Assembly (NCBI GenBank): GCA_019321725.1
Contig: CM033107.1
Location: 18,467,445-18,531,444 of the forward strand
Length of the DNA: 64,000 nt
From: Paulownia fortunei
Lineage: Eukaryota; Streptophyta; Magnoliopsida; Lamiales; Paulowniaceae
Reading direction: 5' to 3'
Shown here: in pieces, positions 55,404 through 64,000 of the stretch
Layout: each line of letters begins with the position of its first letter
Position numbering within the stretch: position 1 is the first letter of the stretch
The notes under the pieces: generated by a model
What the model was told of the DNA's origin: nothing
The model's database searches: none
What the model saw: the letters and a program-made list of their open reading frames with translations, nothing else
Translations under genes and position numbers: made by a program

Positions 55404-57624
55404 TGTTGGGTTCGCGTGGTCTTAGAAAATGTATACACAATGAAATTTAAATTTTTCAATAATAAAAACAAATATTACATCACACGTAATTAAAATGAAT
55501 TCCGCAACCCTTTCGTGATTACACATTTGTGCATTTTCTGATACTTAAAGCAAAAAAGATTTTATAAACTTTTACCTTGATTTGCACTCCAACTGTTGAA
55601 GATGCAAGAAACGATTCAAATGGTTTTCTTTTCATGAACTCCTTCGTGAATCTTGAATCCATCCAGGAACTGCTTTTGCAAATGTTGATTCCAAACCCCT
55701 CGTATTGGAAATGATTCGCTTAGAATCCCAAGTGTTACCCCTCTAAGTGTATCCACACGTTGAAAATTTTTACACCAATTGAATCTATGCTAATAGATTC
55801 AAAAGGCCTTATTCTCTTTAGAATATGTAGAGTTCAATTCTTAATTCAACTGGTGAATAAAAGAATTGAACCTTTTGATGGAAGAAAAGAATTAAAAAGA
55901 AAGAGAAGGGAGATAGTTTTTTGTATCATGTTGCTGGCTGATTTCTCTCTCCTAGAGAGCTCTAAAAATCGATTATAAAGGGTGAGTCCTCTTACAACAC
56001 TCCAATCCTAGTCCCATTTGATTCCTTCATTCCATCAAACTCTACGACAAATTTAATTCTTGTAATTAAATTTCCTAATAGGCCTCCTACCATCCCATTA
56101 GCTTTGACTTGAACTTTAATTAAATTAATTAAGTCCAATTAATTGATTCTCATTAATTAAATAAGGCCAACTTAATTAATTGATCTAATCAATTAATTAA
56201 TTGGTTCCATTTGGACTTTCTAATCATATTAGACTCTATTAAATAATCCAATTATTTAATATGTTCAATTTAATTAATTGATTCTATCAATTAATTAACT
56301 TGATCATATATAGGGCTCCTAATCAAATTAGGTCCAATTAAATAACCATATTATTTAATTGGATAAATTAATTCAACTCTTTAAATTAATTTATACCCTA
56401 CTTAATTAATTGATTATATTAATTAATTAATTAGCTCCACATGGACTTCCTAATCTTATTAGGTCTAATTAAATAATTAAATTATTTAATTGAATAAATT
56501 GATTTAACTCCGTAAATGAACTTTGAGCCCTCCATATTAATTAATCTTCATTATGTTTTAGTTGGAAGTGTACTCTTTCCAACTTAGTGTGTAACCCCTT
56601 AGGTTAACTTTAAGTTAGTCGTGGGCTCGTAACTCTTATAATTTAGTTGAATAATTAATTATTTTGATTAATTAATCTAATTAATTAATCCTCTTAGAAT
56701 TAATCCATTAATTCTAAGAACCCACAAGTCATGGGATACGCCTAGAAGTGTATCATGACTCCTAGTCTTAGGTGAAGATGTAAATCTATTTCAATTATGA
56801 ATACCATGTAAGTACGGTCCTTCTGTCATCTAATCTTCTAATTGAGGTTAGGGCATGAAATATTAGTCAAAACCCTAATAACTTAATAATTATATACCCA
56901 TTCCTAATAGTTTGACTCGATGATGAACAATTAAAAAACTACATGTCTAATTTCCATCCAACTTTGGTCAAGAATTTTAGAGTCAAGTACAGTGGAACAC
57001 ATAAGAGATTTTTTTATTTATCTAAATAGGTGACAGATCCGTTGTTGACCAGTTATTAACCTCCATACATGAAAATGTTACATCTAACGTAAACCCCTAG
57101 TGTCATGCAATCAGAAAATACATCAAGGCGCAATATGTTATGCACAAGGTTACCATGGTACCTTAAGTCCAATAACTAATTCTTGCTCTATTATAATAAG
57201 GAAATTCCCATTCAACAATAGAATTTTTTCAATTGGAAATTTCCAAGCATGGTAGTTCAGTGTACTTGTTCACAAACAAGCACTCGCATACATGCACTAG
57301 TGCCACCACACTAATGCCATGGAATGAGTCATCCTCTTTTCGAGCTTACATCATATGCCCAAGTTTCAGTGGGATCAATAATATCTCATCTTATTGATCA
57401 TTGACTTGGAACATTTTAAGACCACAGTCTTAGATACATATTTCATGATCCTCATTATACGCACGCCCACGCCCCATAACTATGTGTGATCTAAGGATTT
57501 TATCTAATTTTTATGATGAATTTACGATGAAGATTGCCATTTCAATGATAATAATATGAATAAGATTGATTCACACGAGTATAAGGACGACCAAATCAAT
57601 TAGTTTGTGGGCATTACTCTAACA
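55404..57624 (-). mobile_element. copia (family D) 3' LTR, complete, downstream of the GH17 gene
   Basis: 2221 bp. On the - strand it starts TGTTAGAGTAATGCCC at 57624, next to the polypurine tract (57625-57638, atctcccacttgtc on +), and ends ..CGAACCCAACA at 55404. It contains three ~125-bp AATTAATT-rich repeats (56165-56520) with nested stem-loops. Its 3' end faces the GH17 gene. Confidence 0.85.
56165..56520. repeat. Three ~125-bp AT-rich repeats with stem-loops in copia LTR
   Basis: Each unit has an AATTAATTGAT...AATTAATTAA block, a CCTAAT...ATTAGG-type or similar small hairpin, and an ATTAAATAA...TTATTTAAT stem. The middle unit has a perfect 12-bp stem CCAATTAAATAA at 56334-56345, with its complement at 56351-56362 and loop CCATA. 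Confidence 0.75.
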
Positions 57625-57638
57625 ATCTCCCACTTGTC

Positions 57639-58087
57639 TTAGAGACAATTGCCCTCGTATTAAGGCCTATTTTCTTCCCCAAGATATCCCTCAAATACTT
57701 ATCTCAGGGTTAAATCAGTAGATCTTCTATATTTTCTTCTGAGGCAACTCTTTCCACGTAGATGTTGCCTCTACCATCGATTTTCAAAATGGTATCACTA
57801 ATTTATTTATGCTTGGATCCTTTGAAGAGACCTTAGCTTCTTCGCTTGCGTAATAACTCCTATTGTTATCGCAGTACTCTAGTACTCAATCAACAATGGT
57901 GGAACTACATCTAACACTTGGATTAAGTTCCCTATCCAAATAATCCCTTTTTCGCAGCATCACATGCTTCTATGTATTCAACCACAATGGTGGAATTCAC
58001 GATTGTTACAAGTTTGAAACTCTTTCCAGCTAGTCGTACACATAGACTTCGAGCCATTTACTTTATACTAAAAACTAGATGAAGTAT
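57639..58087 (-). pseudogene. copia RNase H remnant (reverse copy)
   Basis: On the - strand the block from about 57830 to 57730 translates as SKH...YH, then IVGRGNIYVERVASEEN. This is the end of Ty1/copia polyproteins (family: RSKHI..RYH.IRE.V..G.I...KV). Upstream (to 58087), the tagtcgtacacatagacttcg-type wording parallels 47500-47540. It is cut at 58087 by the family A/Athila LTR. Confidence 0.8.
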
Positions 58088-59712
58088 TGTTCGTGAAATA
58101 TTTTGCATACCGCAAGTGTACGGTGTCAAGTTTTAATACAATGGTGAGTTGAGTATCGTATCCATAAGGATTGTAATAAAAAATTTCAGCAAGTATTGTA
58201 GTTCAAATAGTCTCAATTTTATCTAGAAAATAAAGTGATGATTGGTAAACAAAATAGAATAAGATAAAAGAAATGCAAAGGCAAGAGTGGAGTTCTTAGA
58301 AGTAATACAAAAAAAACCTTATGAACAAGAAATTCTAGAGGAATGACTCATCTAATTATCACCTATGTCCTTTCTTCCAAAACATATCAATTTAAGTCAA
58401 CAACACATGTAAGTTAAGAATTTCTAAGCTCATTAATTCCCTCTCTCGAGTGCCAAATTGAATATGAGTTCTAATATGAATTTCAATATCTCTATAAAAA
58501 ATTCAAGAATAAAACTCTACAAAAGTTCAATGAATTCTTTTTCAAAACTTCAAAGGTTTCATAAACTTCTCAACTTTATGATTCCTAGGTTATGCTATTT
58601 TTATGATCATGCATAATCTTCTCTCTCTCAAGTATCGAATCTCATATATCAAACACTCTCAATTAATGGCCTAATAATCAAGATACAATACTAAACAAGA
58701 TAATACAAACAAGATGAATAACTTGAACTAATATTGTTTGAAATTCAAAACATACGATCAAATAAAATTACATCATCCTCTAGAAAGAAATGTTTAGTTC
58801 ATCATATAGGAATATAACTTCAAGAAATACATAAGAAAGAATATGGAAATTGTTCACTAATTTGTGAAGTGAAAGGAATGGTTGAATCTTTCCTTGTCTC
58901 CAAGAATGGCTTCATTATCTTCAAGAATGTCTCTCTTCTCACCATGAATGGCTCTTTCTGTCTAACATACTTCTTTCTATCCAAAACAACTTCCCACATC
59001 CAAGAATACCTCTCCACACCCAGATTACATTTAGAGGCTTTTTGGGGTCCTTAAAATCAGATGGGAGAAGCCCTAAATAGGGTAAAAAATCTATTTTGAC
59101 CCTTTTATCCATGTGGCAACGCGTAGGCGCTGACTGGATAGCCTAGCATAGCTAGGCACTGAACTTTCTATCTTCAGCATCTACATCATTTTTAAACCTA
59201 TTTTTGACTACCTTCTAGTCATAATGGCTTTTGGTGTCTGCATATGAATTGTATCTTTATGTCTTGGCTTTCAACAAGTACTTGAATCAACTAAATATGA
59301 TATCGGTGGAGATAGTTATACTTGAGATACCATTATGTATTATAGTAGAAAATTTTAGCCCAGTGCTGACTCTTGAACTCAGTGTTTCACATTGAGATCA
59401 ATGGGATTGGATTTTGTGGTAAACATAGAAGTTATAGATATATCTCTTAGCTTTCTACTGGTTTAAGAATTAAGTGAAAATCATAATTGAGCAAAGAATT
59501 ATGATTAAAATACAAAAACTGTCATCAGTAGCACCACAATTCAAATTATTCATCATTTCAACAAAGTTTTCGGTTTCTTTCCATTTTCTTCTCTTTTTGT
59601 CATTACCTACAAAATTTCAAACTAAATGCATAAAAAGTAGTAAAAATACTTGAAAACAAACCAAATATTAATCAAAAGGTATATGAATTGTTGATATAAA
59701 ACCAACTTATCA
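58088..59712 (-). mobile_element. Athila/Tat-type 3' LTR (same LTR family as A)
   Basis: 1625 bp: TGTTCGTGAAAT on + at 58088 and ..CCAACTTATCA at 59712. On the - strand it starts TGATAAGTTGG. It matches the tandem-array LTRs along its length, including the ~290-bp segment missing from LTR 2. A GC-richer patch lies at 59110-59165 (cgtaggcgctgactgg). Confidence 0.85.
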
Positions 59713-61300
59713 AATACCCCAAATTTGAAGATTTGTTTGTCCTCAAGCATTAAACATGAAATTCTCAATAACAACTCCTTTATAAATTAGGTTACCAAAG
59801 TCAAGAAAGATTTTTTTTTTCATCTCATCTCAAAAGACTAGAAAAATATACCAAGTTTATATGTTAACATGCATATTGGTTTCACTTAACTTTATGGTCT
59901 TATATGTATTAGTGTGACAGTAGTAATTTATCAAATTTCATTTATCATCCCGATAGGTTTACAAAGCCAACTACTCTATTTGATCCACTTTTAAAGTGTT
60001 TACCAAATCCATAGGCTTGTTTTCACACTAGTCTCCACTAATGTAGGTAGATCATAACATCAAAGATCAAAAGTACTTTCAAAGCTTGTATTGTGAGGCT
60101 TGGGTAATGGTGGGAATATATGAAAAATTGTAGCTAAAATTTACCCATTTTACACAATCATACTAGAACCTTTACGAATGAACACCAACTTCTTCATCAA
60201 TCCCTTCATTTTTCTTGTTGAACATCCCATTCTTTTTTTTTATCTTGGATTACCCCCAAACTTATTTCTTTTGTTGTATGCAATAGGGGTCTATTTATTT
60301 AAGGGAGTTCAAATCAGACAACTCAATTCATAATCTCTTCATTTTCATCCATTTTCAATATTTTCTTCTCTTTTTTTTAATACAATAATTCATTCAAGAA
60401 TGATTGTGTAAATGAGATGAAAAGGGTAGAATATTGATTTTTTTTTCATAAAACTCGATAATGTGTATTGGGTGTCCAAATAATTGTTTCAATAGGTTCA
60501 AGAGGGGACACTACGGAATAATTCAAGTATAGATTGGCTTGAAAGGCTCAAACGGTCCAAAAATAGCCTAAATAATTTCCTTAATGCTATGCCACCTAGG
60601 ATTTCGCCTCGACTAGTGATCAAGCAAGTTCTAGAGGTTGGTGGGATCATTTAGGAAATAATTAGACCTTATAAATCGTCTCTAAATAATTAAATATAAC
60701 TCAACAAACTACTTAGTACATCAAGATTCACAAAACCTTATAAAGTAAATAAAACCCATTTTTAATGTTTAGACATATAAACAAACGTATATATTCTAAT
60801 ATTCACTTTTTTTTAACATGCACATTGTTGATCACTAAACTTGACAATCAATAAACTAAACAAGTCAATAAACCAAAATAAGCTACAAATAAGCATTAAA
60901 TATCTCAAATAACAAGGCAATTATCCTAAACTCCCCACCAAACTTAATATAAGCATTGTCCTCAATGATTGAGAGAATTGTAAATAAGAGAACCTTTTTG
61001 AAAATGGGTGGTGTTCTTTTGGAATTAAACCCCTGCTGTATTTTTTTTTTCTTTTTGTATTTTCAGCCTTTAGCCTGCAAAAATGAGTAAAATATCAAGA
61101 AATCATCATCATGATATGAAACAATATAGGAATAGCAAGAAATAAAACAACACACGCGAAAACAAGAAAAGAGAGCTTGGGTTGCCTCCGAAGAAGCATT
61201 TTGTTTAAAGTTTTTAGCTAGACTGAAACCCAATACCTTATGTTGCTTCCCCAAGTGAAAGATGAGACATCTTTCAAATTTTATTTCCGTAATAATATTT
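59713..61300 (-). mobile_element. Athila/Tat-type 3' non-coding region
   Basis: On + it starts aaataccccaaattt, the complement of the polypurine tract. About 1.6 kb without a recognisable env-like frame. Contains the conserved hairpin position (61176-61193) next to 'gcttgggttgcctc'. It is diverged from the non-autonomous elements except near the LTR and the hairpin. Confidence 0.65.
61176..61193 (-). other. Conserved hairpin, autonomous-type copy
   Basis: CTTGGG (61176-61181) and CCGAAG (61188-61193) around ttgcct, with one arm mismatch. The position after the pol frame matches the site after gag-protease in family A. Confidence 0.55.
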
Positions 61301-61309
61301 CAACCTTTG

Positions 61310-64000
61310 AACATTGAAACAAAATAATGTATCATCCTTACCTTTGAGCTCAACTACCCAAAATGGAAGAGTTGACAATGAAGGGACCCGACCATCTAGA
61401 TTTTAATTTTCCTAGAAAAAGTTTTAATCTAGAATTGAAATGCAACATAAGTTGTTCGGGTTGAAATTTCCTTCTCAAGATCATTTTGTCATGCTATTGT
61501 TTTGTTTTTTCTTTATAGATTTTTGCATTTTCATAGGCATCAAGCCTAAATTCCTCCATTTCATTGAGTTGCAACAATCTTTTTTTTCCAATTGCTTTTG
61601 TATCAAAATTTAATTATTATATAGCCCAATATGCTCTATGTTCTAGCTCAACAGGGAGGTGACATGCTTTTCCATAAACTAATCAATAAGGAGACATACC
61701 TATAGGAGTTTTATATGTTGTGCGGTATGCCCACAATGTATCATCAAACTTATGTGCCCAATCCTTTTGATTAATGCTTACTGTTTTCTCAAGGATTTGC
61801 TTTACTTCTCAGTTTGAGATTTTAACTTGTCCATTTGATTGAGGATGGTATCCAAGAGCTACCTTGTGTCTTACACCATACTTAGCCAAAAGGTTATTAA
61901 ACATTTTATTGCAAAAATGAGAACTTTCATCACTTACAATTGCTTTAGGCGTGCCAAAATGAGTGAAAATATGTTTGTGCAAGAATTTAAGCACTACCTT
62001 GTCATCATTAGTAGGTATGGCAATTGCTTCTATCCACACAAGCAAAATGTATGATCGACCATTTGATGGAGAAAATGGTCCCATGAAGTCAATCCCCCAA
62101 ACATCAAAAAGTTCAACTTCCATTATGTTAGTCAAAGGAAGCTCATGGCGTCTAGTTATTATTCCAACCCTTTGATACCGGTCACATGTTTGCACAAAAG
62201 CATAACAATCCTTAAATAAATTTGGCCAATAAAAACCAGATTGCAATACCTTGGAAGATGTCCTTGTAGGACCAAAAACACCACCACATAGGGATGAATG
62301 ACAGTACTTGAAAATTTCATTTATTTTCTCCATTGGAATGCATCTCCGAATCACAAAATCTGAACACCTTTTGAAGAGTAAGGGATCTTTCCATAGATAT
62401 GATCTCACATCATGTAAGATTTTTTTTTGATGATATGTGAGGTCCGGGGGCAATAATTCACTTGCAAGATAATTTACAAAATCTGCATACCAAGGTAAAT
62501 TATCTTTGATTGCCAACATAAACTCATCTAGGAAAAATTCTTTAATTGGCCCTTCAAAGTTCTCATTTTTCTGCTCCAACCTTGATAAGTGATATGCGAC
62601 CACGTTTTCACTTCCCTTCTTATATTTGATCTCAAGATCAAATTCTCGAAGGAGTATCCATTGGATTAGCTTTGGTTTTGCATCCTTTTTGGCAAATAGG
62701 TACCTAATAGCAGCATGATCGGTATACACTACCATCTTACCTACAAGATAAGCATGAAATTTATCAAATACAAAAACAATGGCTAACAATTCTTTTTCAG
62801 TGGTGGTGTAATTTTGTTGAGCATCATCAAGTGTTTGGCTTACATAGTAAATGGCCCTGAAAATTTTATCTTTTATTTATCCTAACATTGCTCCAACCGC
62901 ATAATCATTAGCATCACACATAAGTTCAAATAGTTGGGATCAATCTAGTACCCCCATAATAAGAGCTAAAATGAGAGCCTTTTTTATGTGATCAAAAGCT
63001 TGTAAGCAATCAACATTAAAGTCAAATGGCTTATCTTTTTCCAAAAGGTTGCACAAAGGTTTTACAATTTTTGAAAAATCTTTAATGAATCTTCTATAAA
63101 ATCCGGCATGACCCAAAAAACTACGAATAGCTTTCACATTATAAGGTAGTGGAAGTTTTTCAATAGCAATAATTTTTTCTCGGTCTACCTCAAGTCCTTC
63201 GCAGGACACTCGGTGATCCAAAACAATACCTTCTTTTACCATAAAATGATATTTTTCCCAATTTAAAATAAGGTCAGTCTCTTCACATCTCTGCAAAATA
63301 AGAGAAAGATTATATAGACATATATCAAATAAGGAGCCAAATACTAAAAAATCATCCATAAAAATTTCCATTATGTTCTCCATCATATCATGAAAAATTG
63401 CCATCATGTATCTTTGAAATGTGGTTGGGGCATTACATAATCCAAATGGTATTCTTTGAAAAATAAAAATACCATAAAGGCATGTGAATGTTGTTTTTTC
63501 TTGATCTTCAGGTGATATGATAATTTGATTGTATCCCGAATAACCATTAAGAAAATAATAGTATTGATACCCTACAAGTCAGTCTAACATTTGATCAATA
63601 AATAGGAGGGGAAAATGGTCCTTACAAGTAGCTTTGTTGAGTTTTCTATAATCAATACATACTCGCCAACCTGTGACCGTTCTTATTGGTATTAGTTCAT
63701 TATTATCATTTTGAATTATGGTCATGCCACCCTTTTTTGGAACTACTTGAATCGGACTCACCCAAGAACTATCAAAAATTGCATAAATAATTTCAGCATT
63801 CAACCATTTCAAAACTTCATTTCTTACAACCTCTTTCATTGCAAGATTTAGTCTACGTTGATGTTTAATAGATGGTTTGTAAGATTCTTCCATTAAGATT
63901 TTATGTATGACAATTGAAGGACTAATACCTTTTAAATAAAAAATTAACCAACCAATAGTAGATTTATGCTATCTTAAAACATGAAGCAACTTTTCAACCT
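61310..64000 (-). pseudogene. Athila/Tat-type pol: reverse transcriptase, RNase H, integrase
   Basis: One - strand frame can be followed from 63893 (and the window edge) to about 61620. RT blocks: SSWVSPIQVVPKKGG, WRVCIDYRKLNKAT, FLNGYSGYNQI, RIPFGLCNAPTTFQRYM, the catalytic FMDDFLVFG (about 63355-63335) and LGHAGFYRRFIKDFSKI. RNase [20 protein letters not shown]. Integrase: [39 protein letters not shown], and the C-terminal block near 61660-61350 ([35 protein letters not shown]). Five in-frame stops (63579, 62940, 62877, 61809, 61683) break it. In the integrase the zinc-binding region reads GGVFG and CDRYQR where His and Cys are expected, about seven residues are missing before WIEAI, and the catalytic Glu (family NGQVE/AE) is Lys. 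Confidence 0.88.

Overview
This is a stretch of AT-rich plant nuclear DNA, almost certainly from a flowering plant. The evidence is plant-type LTR retrotransposons (Ty1/copia, Ty3/gypsy of the Athila/Tat group, and a chromodomain-bearing Tekay/Del-like chromovirus) plus one plant cell-wall gene with a GT-AG intron. The species cannot be named from the sequence. I see no tRNA, rRNA, CRISPR array or bacterial-type operon.

Only one locus looks like a functional host gene: a GH17 endo-1,3-beta-glucosidase (callose-type beta-glucanase) with a signal peptide, a C-terminal X8/CBM43 domain and a GPI-type tail. It is encoded on the + strand at 51936-53613 with one 187-nt intron. It sits in an island of about 5.3 kb (50053-55403) that is free of LTR elements except for a short MITE near its right edge. 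The island is bracketed by two copia LTRs that both point inward.

The rest is nested, decayed retrotransposon sequence. Four families recur. (A) A gag-protease-only, non-autonomous Athila/Tat-type gypsy family: a tandem LTR-internal-LTR-internal-LTR array at 2906-13206 and an inverted element at 30460-36918. A longer relative at 58088-64000 has a matching LTR and a near-continuous reverse transcriptase/RNase H/integrase frame, so it is a candidate for the autonomous partner. (B) A related gypsy family on the - strand, with gag, protease and tRNA-Asp-type primer site: 13207-17065 plus 23776-25560, and parts at 36919-37372 and 42301-45540. (C) A Tekay/Del-like chromovirus, 17066-22751, inserted between the gag and protease of B, followed by an inverted copy of part of its own LTR (22752-23775). 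(D) A Ty1/copia family with LTRs of about 2.2 kb: 1-2888, 25575-30440, 37375-42300, 45706-50052 and 55404-58087. Two apparent solo LTRs with 5-bp target duplications sit inside D LTRs (120-1382, ACATG; 26675-29539, AATTA).

The insertion order can partly be read: D copia is the oldest substrate. B entered a D LTR; C then entered B; the A array entered the B LTR about 17 bp from its end. A 100-N assembly gap (45606-45705) lies where a - strand B element meets a + strand copia element.

No new molecular system was found. The most interesting unexplained structures are stem-loops in the copia LTRs whose two arms differ together between copies, a short hairpin kept downstream of the coding region in the A and B elements, a long one-strand homopurine tract kept near the polypurine tract, and GC-rich repeat patches shared by unrelated gypsy LTRs in an otherwise AT-rich setting.
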